From positions 1 through 64,000 of the forward strand of contig JAJRZA010000002.1 of the NCBI GenBank assembly GCA_024275485.1: a stretch of DNA of 64,000 nt. Direction: 5' to 3'. The translations under genes and the position numbers were made by a program. Positions 55,417 through 64,000 of the stretch are shown piece after piece (positions within the stretch are counted from its first letter, which is position 1; each line of letters starts with the position of its first letter). This stretch comes from Candidatus Krumholzibacteriota bacterium (GTDB lineage Bacteria; Krumholzibacteriota; Krumholzibacteriia; LZORAL124-64-63). The notes under the pieces were generated by a model. It was not told the origin of the DNA. It was given only the letters and a program-made list of their open reading frames with translations, and made no database searches.

Positions 55417-56739
55417 ATGAGCATGGATCACGATACCAAAATTGCCCTGTTTATCGATTTCGACAATGTGGCCCTCGGGGCCCGCGACGCTCGCCAGCGC
55501 TTTGACATCAAATTTCTAATGCAGCGCATCCTTGAAAAGGGAAAGATCCTTGTCAAGAAGGCCTACGCCGATTGGCATTATTACAAGGAACACATGGTGC
55601 CGCTGCACGAAAACGCCATCGAGTTGATTGAAATCCCCACTCCCCGCATCAGCGGCAAAAACAGTGCGGATATCAAGCTCGTGGTCGACGCCATGGAGTT
55701 GTGCTATTCCAAGGATCACATTGATACTTTTGTCATTGTTTCAGGTGATTCCGATTTTTCTCCCCTGGTCTCCAAGCTGCGCGAAAACAACAAGCGCGTC
55801 ATCGGTGTGGGGGTGAAGAATTCCAGCAGTCATCTGCTGATCAACAACTGCGACGAATTCATCTTCTACGACAACATTTATCTCGACGCCATCGGACAAC
55901 CCAAGCGGTCGGTGGGCAATGTGCCGGCCGACAAAAGGGAGATGTTCGAATTTCTGGTCAATACGGTGCAGGCCCTGTTGCAGGAAAGTCGCGGGGTTCT
56001 CTACTCCTCCTTGATCAAGGATACGATGACCCGCAAGATGCCCGCCTTCAACGAACGCAATTTCGGGTACAGTACTTTTGGTGATTTGCTGGAAGATTCC
56101 CGCCTGCTCGGCTTGCTGGTGGTGGAGCGCGATGCCCAGGCTGGGGGCACCTGGGTCGTGCAGGCATTGGGCGACGGCAAGCCTTTGGAGAATGAAGAAA
56201 CCAAACCCAGTAGGCCGTCCTCGCGTCGCCGCCGTCGGTCAGGGAGTCGGGGGCGTTCTGTTGTTGGAGATCGGGCGACTGGTGGAGATGGGGGGACGAG
56301 TGACGTTGGGCAGGAGGGGGGGGCTCAAGCGCAGGAGAAAACAACTGAGCAAACTGCAGCGAAGCGACCCTCGCCCCAACCCGAAGGGAAGGCAGGTGGA
56401 CCCGTGCCCGAAAAAACTCCAACCCGGGGCAAACCGCGGAAGAAGGTCTCCCGTTCAGCTCCAGTTTCAGCAGGGACCAAGGATGCAGACAAGCCGGTGA
56501 AGAAACCAACCAGGCAAACGGTGAAAAAGAAAGTTGCCAAGAAGATTGGCACCGGCAAGAAAGTTGTAACCAAAAAAGAATCCGGGAAAAAAGTTCCTGC
56601 AAAAAAAGTCGGAAAGAAACGATCAACGACCAAGAAGGTGGCTGCTCGGAAGGTGGAAACCAAGAAGGCCATTGCAAAGAAGACCACGGTGAAAAAAGCC
56701 GTGGCTAAAAAGGCGGGCACCAGGAAGAAGGGGAGGTAG
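55417..56739 (+). CDS. NYN-domain nuclease with LOTUS domain and histone-H1-like tail
   Basis: A 440-residue, three-part protein. Residues 1-155 are a NYN (PIN-like) RNase domain with FIDFDN (Asp14, Asp16) and VSGDSDFSPLV. Residues 174-250 look like an OST-HTH/LOTUS RNA-binding domain (FLVNTVQALLQESRGVLYSSLIKDTM). Residues 255-440 are disordered and very rich in Lys, Arg, Ala, Pro and Thr, with repeated KK-x-x-(A/V)KK units like bacterial histone-H1-like tails. Probably an RNA-binding nuclease. CAAGGAGG precedes ATG 55417. Confidence 0.85.
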   Translation: MSMDHDTKIALFIDFDNVALGARDARQRFDIKFLMQRILEKGKILVKKAYADWHYYKEHMVPLHENAIELIEIPTPRISGKNSADIKLVVDAMELCYSKDHIDTFVIVSGDSDFSPLVSKLRENNKRVIGVGVKNSSSHLLINNCDEFIFYDNIYLDAIGQPKRSVGNVPADKREMFEFLVNTVQALLQESRGVLYSSLIKDTMTRKMPAFNERNFGYSTFGDLLEDSRLLGLLVVERDAQAGGTWVVQALGDGKPLENEETKPSRPSSRRRRRSGSRGRSVVGDRATGGDGGTSDVGQEGGAQAQEKTTEQTAAKRPSPQPEGKAGGPVPEKTPTRGKPRKKVSRSAPVSAGTKDADKPVKKPTRQTVKKKVAKKIGTGKKVVTKKESGKKVPAKKVGKKRSTTKKVAARKVETKKAIAKKTTVKKAVAKKAGTRKKGR

Positions 56740-56790
56740 GTTGTAAGAATCGCCCTCACTGAATGATTGCCGCCAAGAAAGAGTGTACAG

Positions 56791-57285
56791 ATGCAAAAGG
56801 TAGTGATTTTCGGGAACTCCGGATCCGGCAAGTCGACCCTGGCCAGGGAAAAGGCGAAAGCCCTTTCCTGTCCTCATTTGGATCTGGATACGGTTGCCTG
56901 GGAGGACAATATTTCAAGCGCACCCACCAGAAAACCATTGTCTACCAGCATGGAAGCAGTGGAGTCATTTCTGGACGACAATCAAAACTGGGTCATCGAA
57001 GGTTGTTATGCCGATTTGCTGGAGCTGGTCATACCATACGCCACCGAAATCATTTTTCTGAATCCTGGCGTTGAAACCTGCATCGAGAATTGCGGAAAAC
57101 GTCCCTGGGAATCACACAAATACGAATCGCCTGAAGAACAGGATGCCAACCTCGAAATACTGATTGGCTGGATTGAACAATATCCCCAACGGGTGGATGA
57201 GTTTTCATTGCAGGCGCATCAAGATCTTTTCGCCGCTTACGAAGGCAGAAAACGGGAATATTCTTCAAACGACCGGAGCAGTTAG
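56791..57285 (+). CDS. P-loop NTPase, adenylate-kinase/topology-modulation-like
   Basis: A 164-residue ATPase with Walker A GNSGSGKST at residues 7-15, then HLDLDTVAWE and NWVIEGCYADLL, the order seen in small AAA-type kinases related to FlaR/topology-modulation proteins. No target is suggested by context. ATG 56791 is chosen over an upstream TTG. Confidence 0.75.
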   Translation: MQKVVIFGNSGSGKSTLAREKAKALSCPHLDLDTVAWEDNISSAPTRKPLSTSMEAVESFLDDNQNWVIEGCYADLLELVIPYATEIIFLNPGVETCIENCGKRPWESHKYESPEEQDANLEILIGWIEQYPQRVDEFSLQAHQDLFAAYEGRKREYSSNDRSS

Positions 57286-57415
57286 CAGTCTACTCAGAAA
57301 CTATCAGTAAAGATTTCCCAACCAGGGTCGATGGAAATTTTGGGAGAGAACTTATTTTCCGGCGATGGTCCAAACCCAGCGTCGGAAAGAGCAATTCATA
57401 CCAGGAGTAAAGCCG

Positions 57416-57802
57416 ATGTCCACGGAAACCACCAGTATCGAAAGCATTCTGAACCTGTCTGAAGCCATGACCAATCTGGATGGCGATGCCGAACTGTTGC
57501 AGGAAATCCTGGATATCTTCCTGGAAACTGGAGATGAGCAGTTGCAGTGTATTCAAAACGGTATTGGGGCCAAGGAAATAAAGCAGGTTGCTGTTCAGGC
57601 TCATGGAATGAAGGGCGGAGCTTTAAATTTCTGCGCCGGGAAATTCTCAAGTTCGGCGTTGAAGCTGGAGAATCTAGCCAAGGGTGGTTCTCTTGACGGG
57701 GCCCAGGAAATGCTTGATGGCATGAAGGCTGCCTTCGAGGAATTGAAGGAAGTGGCTGAAGTCATCAATTGGGAAGAAGTTGAGCGGGGTTGGGAAGGCT
57801 AG
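57416..57802 (+). CDS. Histidine phosphotransfer (HPt) protein
   Basis: A 128-residue HPt domain: a four-helix bundle with the phospho-accepting His63 in AHGMKGGALNFCAGKF. No kinase or regulator is adjacent. It might serve the single-domain receiver at 52175 or the hybrid-less PAS kinase, by inference only. AGGAG precedes ATG 57416. A strong terminator follows. Confidence 0.85.
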   Translation: MSTETTSIESILNLSEAMTNLDGDAELLQEILDIFLETGDEQLQCIQNGIGAKEIKQVAVQAHGMKGGALNFCAGKFSSSALKLENLAKGGSLDGAQEMLDGMKAAFEELKEVAEVINWEEVERGWEG

Positions 57803-57830
57803 GCCTGACCATCCTTTTATTCAAGATGAA

Positions 57831-57866
57831 ACCGCCGGCCACTGAATGTGGCCGACGGTTTTTTTT
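57831..57866 (+). terminator. Terminator of the HPt gene
   Basis: CCGCCGGCCAC (57832-57842) pairs with GTGGCCGACGG (57848-57858), one mismatch, followed by TTTTTTTT (57859-57866). Confidence 0.88.
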
Positions 57867-57904
57867 AAGGGGACCGGATGGTCCCCTCGCCCTCCACCGG
57901 GGGC

Positions 57905-59107
57905 TCAGCGGTGCCGATGACCGTCAGCTTCAGGCTCAACGTTCTCGGTGGTGGAAGACTCTTCGATGGCTTTGATTTCATCAACATTAGCAGAATCCAA
58001 ATCCAGGATCATTGGACCGATGGCGGCGACTTCCATGTCTTCCGCCTCGGTTTCGGCAGTTGCCAGGTCGGCTACTGCATCGTCGGTGGTATCGATCTCG
58101 TCTTCAACCAGGATTGCTTCGACCCGGAAGCCCTCGGCAACGGCCACTAAGTCCAGGGGCACGATGTCTTCTGCTTCGGTCAGATTGTCCAGTCGGGCCA
58201 GGCTGATCCCGGCTTTTTCGTAGTCGGCATCGGCACTGAGGGCGCTGGCGAAGGCTTCTCCGGCCAAGATGTATTGTCCGGTGCGTTCAAGAGCCACACC
58301 GAGATTGTTCTGGATGCAGGCCACGTCGCTTTTGAGGGAGGCGGCTTTGGCCAGGGGGGCAACCGCGTCGGTGAAACGTTCCTGCTGGATGCGGATCAGG
58401 CCGAGGTTGTTGAGAGCCCAGGCATCGTCCTGCTTGGTGCGCAAGACCACGCGATAGGTCTCGGCGGCTTCTTCAAGTTGACCCTGGTTGTGTTGAATGC
58501 GTCCCAGTACGCGGCGGGCGGCGTTGTTCTCGGGGTTGACCGTTAAGGCGATCTCAATTTGAACCCGGGCTTCCTCGGCCCGGTCCAGATCGATCAGTAC
58601 GCGACCGTAGTTGACCAGGCTCTTTTGGTGATCGGGATTCAAATCGAGGGCGGCCAGGAAACTCTCTTCGGCCACATCGGTGTCGCCGGTTTTCCACTGG
58701 GACAGACCCAGCATGTAGAAACCCCAGGCGTTGTCGCTGTGCTCATCGGTGTACTGATCAAAGAGATCAGAGGCACGTTCGAAATCACCATCGAAGTAGG
58801 CTTGTTCGGCCATGCTGTAGGTGACGATTTGAGGTTCAGGGGCGATGATTTTCTCTGCAACATCTTCCATCGCGGGTGATACCACTGCAACTTCCGGTTC
58901 GGTGATGACTTCGATTTCAGGTTCGACGGCGGCCATCTCATTGATCGCTTCAGTGGACGTTGAGGTATCAGCGGCAACAGGTGTGGATTCATCCTGACCC
59001 GAAAAATGCACGCCGAGGAAAATGGTCAAACCAAGAACCAGGGCGAACAGGATTCCAGCTTCGGCGACTTTCATTTTCTTTTCCTGGGGTGCGCTTTGCT
59101 TCTTCAT
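57905..59107 (-). CDS. Membrane-anchored TPR protein
   Basis: A 400-residue protein. One helix (AGILFALVLGLTIFLGVHF, about 16-34), an acidic Ala/Thr/Glu linker (about 40-90), then some six TPR units (ALDLNPDHQKSLVNYGRVLIDL, ALTVNPENNAARRVLGRIQ and so on), and a second acidic tail ending in His/Arg. TPR scaffolds assemble complexes; no partner is evident. AAGGAG lies seven bases before ATG 59107. Confidence 0.82.
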   Translation of the reverse strand: MKKQSAPQEKKMKVAEAGILFALVLGLTIFLGVHFSGQDESTPVAADTSTSTEAINEMAAVEPEIEVITEPEVAVVSPAMEDVAEKIIAPEPQIVTYSMAEQAYFDGDFERASDLFDQYTDEHSDNAWGFYMLGLSQWKTGDTDVAEESFLAALDLNPDHQKSLVNYGRVLIDLDRAEEARVQIEIALTVNPENNAARRVLGRIQHNQGQLEEAAETYRVVLRTKQDDAWALNNLGLIRIQQERFTDAVAPLAKAASLKSDVACIQNNLGVALERTGQYILAGEAFASALSADADYEKAGISLARLDNLTEAEDIVPLDLVAVAEGFRVEAILVEDEIDTTDDAVADLATAETEAEDMEVAAIGPMILDLDSANVDEIKAIEESSTTENVEPEADGHRHR

Positions 59108-59317
59108 GATTTGCTCCTTCAGTGTGGTGAGTGCCGGTTGTTCCAGCGGTTTGCTCCAGGCATGTCTCACTGCATTGTTTGCAAGGGGAATTCCCAGGGG
59201 CCATCCATAATTAGATTTTTTAAGATGTTAATTTTGAATAGTTTAAAGATTAATTGTAGGGCTGGGATAGTTGGTTGTGTATTTTTGGACACACAGCAAG
59301 AGTGTTTTCTGCGACAC

Positions 59318-59353
59318 AAAAAAGCCCCCGGTTCCACCTGGGATCCGGGGGCT
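59318..59353 (-). terminator. Terminator of the beta-barrel/SppA gene
   Basis: AGCCCCCGG (59323-59331) pairs with CCGGGGGCT (59345-59353). On the minus strand TTTTT follows (59322-59318). Confidence 0.85.
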
Positions 59354-59371
59354 GTCTTCAGGATCGGATAA

Positions 59372-61963
59372 TCAGTCCATTTCCCGCCAACCATTGGGCA
59401 ACAGGTCCGGTGAGATCATCATCACCGGCTGGCCTGCGGCTTCGTTTATTTGGCGCAGGAACAGGATGTCCACAGGGTCGATGCCCACCGGAAGAGCGGT
59501 CAATCCGGCTGTCGGTGAACTGTCGGCCAAGGTGTCGGGGATGGGCACCAGATGCTCTACCGTCATGGCGTTGAGACGGTCCCCAAAGCCAAAGAGCGAA
59601 GGAAGCTGCGGCATGAAACTGGGCATCTGGAACAAGGGCCGCGGGGGATATTCCACCACATCGACTTGGCGCCAGTCGCTCACGCCGGATTTTTCGCGGG
59701 CCAGGGCGATGGCGTCGCTCAGGCTGCCAAATTTGTCGCACAGGCCTTGTTCGATGGCGTCACCACCCATCCACACCCGACCCTGAGCCACTTCGGCCAC
59801 ATCGGTCACCGACAGGTTTCGGCCCTTGGCCACCGCCGCAACGAATTGGTCATACATTTCGAGGATGACTTTTTTGGTGCGCTCCAGCTCAGCCTCGTTT
59901 TTGGGTCGTGTCGGGATGCCACCGAGGAATGGGAAACTGACGGTGCTGTACAGGTCGGCGTGGGCGCCGCGCTGCACCGAGTCACTGGTGATGCCGGCTT
60001 TTTCGGCTACGCCGTCGTCATACAACCAGCCGCTGATGACGCCGATGGATCCGGTGACGGTCAGGGGAGTGGTCAGGATTTCGGTGCCATCCATGCTGAT
60101 CCAGTAGCCACCGCTGGCGGCCACGTCGCCTTGGCTGATGATGACCGGCTTGCCGGCCTTCTTTAGCTGTTTGATGGCATCGGTAATCAGATCGCTGGGT
60201 AAAGGATCGCCGCCAGGAGAATCGGCGCGAATAACAACGGCAACAACATCGGGGTCATTGACCAGGCCGCGCAGGTAGGCGCTGGTTGAACGGCCTTTGA
60301 TACCGGAATCCATGGCGCATGGACCCACGGCATAGACTACGGGAATTTTCAGATGCGATCCCCACTGCTCGTCGTACTGCTGTCGGTCGGGTCGAACCAG
60401 TTCGGGCGTGGCCAAGCCTGCCCGGCGTTCTTCCTGCAACCATTTCCCCAACTGATCCCAGCGGGCGATACCGTCGATCAAACCATTGTCCAAGGCATCG
60501 GTGGCCACCAGTTGGACCAGGTTATTAACAATCTCATCATACTGTTCTTCGCTCAGGTTGCGGCCCTGGGTCACACCTTCGCGAATGATTTCATAGATGA
60601 CGTCGGCGATGCGCTGACGCTGCTCGCGGTCGCCATCGCTCATGTGATCGCGGGAAAGGATTTCCACGGCACTCTTGTACTTCAGGTACCGATGCTCCTG
60701 GAATCCGATACCCAGTTTTTCCAGGGTGCCCTTGAGGTAACTGCGCGACAGGGTCATGCCGGGCAAGTCCACGCCACCGTAGGGATCCATGGTGATGTGG
60801 TCGGCAGCCGAGGCCAGGTAATACAACCGCGAGCCGGCCCGGTCAAGATGGACGACAACCTCCTTGCCGCTGGCCTTGATCTCGTCGATTTTCTGACGGA
60901 ACTCCCACAAAAGGGAAGTTCGGCAACTCATACCGGCCATGTTGATGGCCACGCCCTTGATTCTCTCGTCGTCCCTCAGGCGATCCAGCAAATCCTGCAG
61001 GTCGAGCCAGGCTACGTGGGTTTGGTCGAAGTAACGGTACTTCTGATAGGTGACAGTTTTGTTCTCCAGATTGATCGGGTAGTAGTAGTTCGCCTTGCTG
61101 AAGAGCGGGCCTTTATTGCCGATGGGCAGGCCGCTGAATGGTGGGTTGGTGCGAATAAGGTAGCTGTTGTTGACCAGGTCGTCGTTATTGTCGTAGCGGG
61201 ACATGCCGGTGACGTTGAGATTCTTGATGGTCAGGCCGACCATGGCAGAGTATTCCACCTCGTCGGTGCCCACCTGTTGGCGGGCCTTGAGGCCCAGGTG
61301 CAGGCCGCTGATGGGGCGGACTTCCAGGCCCGCGCCCCAGTAACCGCCGGTGAAAAAGGACTGGTCGTCGTTGGCCGTGTAGTCGCCGAAAATGGTTAGC
61401 CAGGACCGGTTGAAGGGACGAATTCCCAGGTCGAAAACATATTGGGCCGCGTTGGACTCCAGGCTGATCACACCGGATGCACCAAAGGTATACCAGCTGC
61501 GCTTACGAGAGATGAAACCCAGGGAGAGAGCTTGTTCCCGGGGTGTGAGTTGGGTTTCGCCGTTGGCCCAGCGATAGCCCATGCCAAAGGTTCCGGCCCG
61601 TGTGCCGTGGGAAAGGCCCAACTGGTAATCGTAGATTTTGTAGCTGTCGCCGGGAGTTCCGAAGGTGGTGGTGTTGACACCAAATCCAAGATCCTTGCCG
61701 AAGGAAAAACCGTAATTGTCCAGGCCGGATCGAATATCCTCGTCGTTGAACCAGAAGTCGGCGGCACCGTTGTCGGTCATGGCCCAGGCCGCAGGGTTGA
61801 AGAATGAAGCGGCGGGGCCCGACGTGATGGACGGGCTCTGGGGTAAAAACCAACTTTCGCTGCGATAGTCCATGAAGGGCATGACCGGCCGTTCAGCCAA
61901 GGCGACTCCAACACTCATGGTCAGGGTTATCAAAAGAATCAGCATTAACAGGCGGCGGTTCAT
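59372..61963 (-). CDS. Outer-membrane beta-barrel fused to SppA-type S49 peptidase
   Basis: An 863-residue protein. Signal peptide 1-23, then about 250 residues of alternating aromatic strands typical of an outer-membrane barrel (FWFNDEDIRSGLDNYGFSFGK, GYWGAGLEVRP, GLHLGLKARQQ), then two S49 modules. Catalytic residues are Lys430 (KYKSAVEIL) and Ser617 (VAASGGYW), arranged as in 67K-type SppA. SppA normally sits in the inner membrane and cleaves signal peptides; a barrel fusion would place it in the outer membrane. GGAGG precedes the ATG. Confidence 0.85.
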   Translation of the reverse strand: MNRRLLMLILLITLTMSVGVALAERPVMPFMDYRSESWFLPQSPSITSGPAASFFNPAAWAMTDNGAADFWFNDEDIRSGLDNYGFSFGKDLGFGVNTTTFGTPGDSYKIYDYQLGLSHGTRAGTFGMGYRWANGETQLTPREQALSLGFISRKRSWYTFGASGVISLESNAAQYVFDLGIRPFNRSWLTIFGDYTANDDQSFFTGGYWGAGLEVRPISGLHLGLKARQQVGTDEVEYSAMVGLTIKNLNVTGMSRYDNNDDLVNNSYLIRTNPPFSGLPIGNKGPLFSKANYYYPINLENKTVTYQKYRYFDQTHVAWLDLQDLLDRLRDDERIKGVAINMAGMSCRTSLLWEFRQKIDEIKASGKEVVVHLDRAGSRLYYLASAADHITMDPYGGVDLPGMTLSRSYLKGTLEKLGIGFQEHRYLKYKSAVEILSRDHMSDGDREQRQRIADVIYEIIREGVTQGRNLSEEQYDEIVNNLVQLVATDALDNGLIDGIARWDQLGKWLQEERRAGLATPELVRPDRQQYDEQWGSHLKIPVVYAVGPCAMDSGIKGRSTSAYLRGLVNDPDVVAVVIRADSPGGDPLPSDLITDAIKQLKKAGKPVIISQGDVAASGGYWISMDGTEILTTPLTVTGSIGVISGWLYDDGVAEKAGITSDSVQRGAHADLYSTVSFPFLGGIPTRPKNEAELERTKKVILEMYDQFVAAVAKGRNLSVTDVAEVAQGRVWMGGDAIEQGLCDKFGSLSDAIALAREKSGVSDWRQVDVVEYPPRPLFQMPSFMPQLPSLFGFGDRLNAMTVEHLVPIPDTLADSSPTAGLTALPVGIDPVDILFLRQINEAAGQPVMMISPDLLPNGWREMD

Positions 61964-61976
61964 GGTTTCCTCCGGT

Positions 61977-63356
61977 TCACTTTTTCAGGTCGTGACGTTT
62001 CATGATTTTCAGGAGACTGCTGTGGTCTGAAAGACCCAGCTGTCGGGCGGTATTTGTAATGTGCCAGTCGTTGCGTTCGAGGGCGGTCAGAATAATCTTC
62101 CTTTCGGCGATTGTCTTCTGTTCTTTAAGGGTGCCGCCAAGAGCGACGTAGACGGACTGTTTGACTGCGGTGGCTGATGGGCCGGTGATTTCGGCGGGCA
62201 CCAGGTCCACCGTTATCAAATCTTCGCCCGTGGCAATAACCAAACGTTCGATCACGTTACGCAACTCTCGTATATTGTTGCGGGACCAGTCGTATCCTTT
62301 GAGTCGATCGAGAGTTTCGGGTGCCAGAATCCTTGGCCGACAGGCAAACTTTTCACAGGTCAGGGCCAGGAAATGTTCTGCCAGCAAAGGTACATCACTC
62401 AGGCGTTCGCGCAAGGGCGGGACCTGCACCAGGTGGGTATTCAGTCGAAAGAGCAAATCCTGACGGAAACGCCCGGCAGCCACTTCATCATCCAGGTTAC
62501 GGTTGGTGGCAGCCACCACGCGGGTGTTGACCTGGCGGCCTTCATGAGAGCCCAACCGGGTGACGATGCCGTCTTCCAGCACCCGCAGCAGCTTGGCCTG
62601 GGCGGACAGGGGCAATTCGCCGATCTCGTCCAGAAAGAGGGTCCCTTGGTCGGCGGTTTCAAAGGCCCCTTTGCGCACTTTGTCGGCACCGGTGAAAGCT
62701 CCGCGTTCGTGGCCGAAAAGCTCGCTCTCGATCATTCCCTCGGGCAGGGCTGCGCAATTGACCGGCACGAAGGTCCGGCTCTTCCGGTTGCTCGCATCGT
62801 GCAAACGCCGCGCAACCAGCTCCTTGCCGGAGCCGCTTTCGCCCATGATCAAAACCGGGCTCGGAATGGGTGCCAGGCGGTCGACCAGCTCCACCATCGC
62901 CGTAGCTGCCCGGCTTTCACCCACCAGGGGCGAGCCTTCCCCACTTTGCCTTTTGAGACGGTTGATTTCATGACGCAGGCCGCCCCAGGCCAGGGCGTTT
63001 TCCACCTCGCGCACCACCCGTTCCAGAGGCTCATCCTTGGCGATGAAACTGTAGGCACCCAGCTTGACGGCGCGCACACATCGGTCGTAACTGCCGGTGC
63101 CCGTATAGACGATGATGGGGACTTTCCGTCCCTGCTTCTTCAGGGTTGCCAGCACTTCAAAGCCGTCCACACCAGGCATTTCAAGATCGAGAATGACGCA
63201 ATCGACGGGTTCATCCTTGAGCCGGGTCAAGCCTTCGGCTCCACCCGCTGCGGTGATGGTTTCGAAACCACCAAGACGTTTCAGGTCGTAGGCGTACTGG
63301 TTGCGCATGGCGGCGATGTCGTCAATGATCAGAATCAAACTCATGTTGTTGCTCAC
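61977..63356 (-). CDS. NtrC-family sigma-54 response regulator
   Basis: A 459-residue activator. Receiver with Asp57 (ILDLEMPGVDG), AAA+ domain with Walker A GESGSGKE, sigma-54 loop ERGAFTGA, Walker B GTLFLDEIGELPL, and a Fis-type HTH (DWHITNTARQLGLSDHSSLLKIMKRH). It should activate sigma-54 promoters. It overlaps the kinase gene upstream by four bases (GTGA), so GTG 63356 is preferred over ATG 63344. Confidence 0.92.
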   Translation of the reverse strand: MSNNMSLILIIDDIAAMRNQYAYDLKRLGGFETITAAGGAEGLTRLKDEPVDCVILDLEMPGVDGFEVLATLKKQGRKVPIIVYTGTGSYDRCVRAVKLGAYSFIAKDEPLERVVREVENALAWGGLRHEINRLKRQSGEGSPLVGESRAATAMVELVDRLAPIPSPVLIMGESGSGKELVARRLHDASNRKSRTFVPVNCAALPEGMIESELFGHERGAFTGADKVRKGAFETADQGTLFLDEIGELPLSAQAKLLRVLEDGIVTRLGSHEGRQVNTRVVAATNRNLDDEVAAGRFRQDLLFRLNTHLVQVPPLRERLSDVPLLAEHFLALTCEKFACRPRILAPETLDRLKGYDWSRNNIRELRNVIERLVIATGEDLITVDLVPAEITGPSATAVKQSVYVALGGTLKEQKTIAERKIILTALERNDWHITNTARQLGLSDHSSLLKIMKRHDLKK

Positions 63357-64000
63357 AAATTCGGGATGGGAAACGACAGGATGAAAGTCGAGCCGACATC
63401 GGGCTCACTTTTGACGCTGACACGGGCACCGCAGTCGGCCGCCAGGCGCCTCACATTGCTCAGTCCCAGGCCGGTGCCACCAGCCCTGGTAGTGAAGAAG
63501 TCATTGAAAATCTTGTCCAGGTTTTCAGGCGGAATACCCACCCCGGTGTCGGCCACTTCCACCTGGATGCGCATTTCCTCCAGAACGGGATCTTCTTCAA
63601 CAAAGGCACTGACCGCCACGGTGCCGCGACCATCGGGCAAACTATCCACCGCATTGCGCAGCAGGTTGTCAAAGATGCGGCGCAAACTCACCGGATCGGC
63701 TTCCACCGGCGGCAAATTCATCGGCAGACGATTTTCCAGCTTAACCTCATCACCTAAAGACGGTCCATTGAGGATTTTTGTTACCAGGACGTCCAATTTT
63801 ACCAGCCGTGCCTGACGGTCGGGGCTCAATCGGGCGTAATGGGCGGCGAGGTCTTCAAGATAGGTGAGGCCGTCTTCAAGAGTTCCGCGCCGCTCCTGGA
63901 ATACCGTGCTCAAATTCTGCGGATCCTCGTCGGCAACCTGTGTCATGTGGCGCATGACGTTGCGCAGGGGGGTGATGCCGTTGCGGATGTCGTGGTTCAC
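63353..64000 (-). CDS. Sensor histidine kinase, C-terminal part (runs off the window)
   Basis: At least 215 residues of the kinase cognate to the NtrC-type regulator. The His box MNHDIRNGITPL is at the window edge, so the sensor half lies outside. ATPase boxes are NLLRNAVDSLPDG, ADTGVGIPPENL and GTGLGLSNVRRL. It is coupled to the regulator. Confidence 0.88.
   Translation of the reverse strand: MNHDIRNGITPLRNVMRHMTQVADEDPQNLSTVFQERRGTLEDGLTYLEDLAAHYARLSPDRQARLVKLDVLVTKILNGPSLGDEVKLENRLPMNLPPVEADPVSLRRIFDNLLRNAVDSLPDGRGTVAVSAFVEEDPVLEEMRIQVEVADTGVGIPPENLDKIFNDFFTTRAGGTGLGLSNVRRLAADCGARVSVKSEPDVGSTFILSFPIPNL

Noticed and set aside
56500-56739. Possible tandem DNA repeat in the lysine-rich tail
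   Set aside because: The KK units vary in sequence and period; it is low-complexity coding sequence, not an array of exact repeats.
1-64000. CRISPR arrays, tRNA, rRNA, insertion sequences and phage genes
   Set aside because: No regularly spaced repeats, no cloverleaf with a CCA-type end, no transposase or integrase motifs were found in either strand.

Overview
This window looks like the chromosome of a Gram-negative, anaerobically respiring bacterium. GC content is moderately high, and exported lipoproteins, outer-membrane beta-barrel proteins, TTG/GTG starts and strong AGGAGG ribosome sites are common. Alternative complex III, a clade II (Sec-exported) nitrous oxide reductase cluster and a remnant of a FlgD-like C-terminal domain suggest the FCB/Krumholzibacteria/Eisenbacteria neighbourhood. 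That placement is an inference only: no rRNA or tRNA gene was found.

Layout. Positions 1-4,295 hold a gene tail, a CBS-domain protein, an unknown protein and a YyaL/DUF255 thioredoxin-fold lipoprotein. Positions 4,296-15,208 encode alternative complex III (actA, actB split by a one-base frameshift, actC-actF), then a 100-residue membrane protein and homologues of cytochrome oxidase subunits II and I. Positions 15,298-26,097 hold a clade II nos cluster: nosZ, two dihaem cytochromes c, a NosB-like membrane protein, nosD, nosG, nosH, nosF, nosL, nosY. Facing it on the minus strand are a second NosD and an exported unknown protein.

Positions 29,097-39,500 carry a C69 dipeptidase, small exported proteins, an OmpR-type two-component system, TatD, HflK/HflC, an M20 amidohydrolase and a NarL-type regulator. 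Positions 39,506-45,291 form a 2-oxoacid dehydrogenase operon (E1 alpha, E1 beta, E2, E3, lipoate ligase) on the minus strand. Positions 45,382-64,000 hold ferritin, an AlkD-like protein, an SDR, phosphomannomutase, PAS kinase/receiver pairs, a radical SAM protein, an M29-like peptidase, a NYN-LOTUS protein with a lysine-rich tail, an HPt protein, a TPR protein, a beta-barrel/SppA fusion and an NtrC-type regulator with its kinase.

The main finding is that the oxidase lying between ACIII and NosZ is probably not an oxidase. Subunit I keeps all three haem-ligand histidines but lacks two of the three CuB histidines, the cross-linking Tyr, the K-channel Lys and the Mg-site His/Asp. Subunit II has lost four of its CuA ligand positions (Cys, Glu, Cys, His) but keeps a fused haem c. 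NosZ itself keeps complete CuA and CuZ ligand sets. I infer that ACIII plus this pseudo-oxidase may be an electron conduit, perhaps energy-conserving, that carries quinol electrons to periplasmic cytochromes and N2O reductase.
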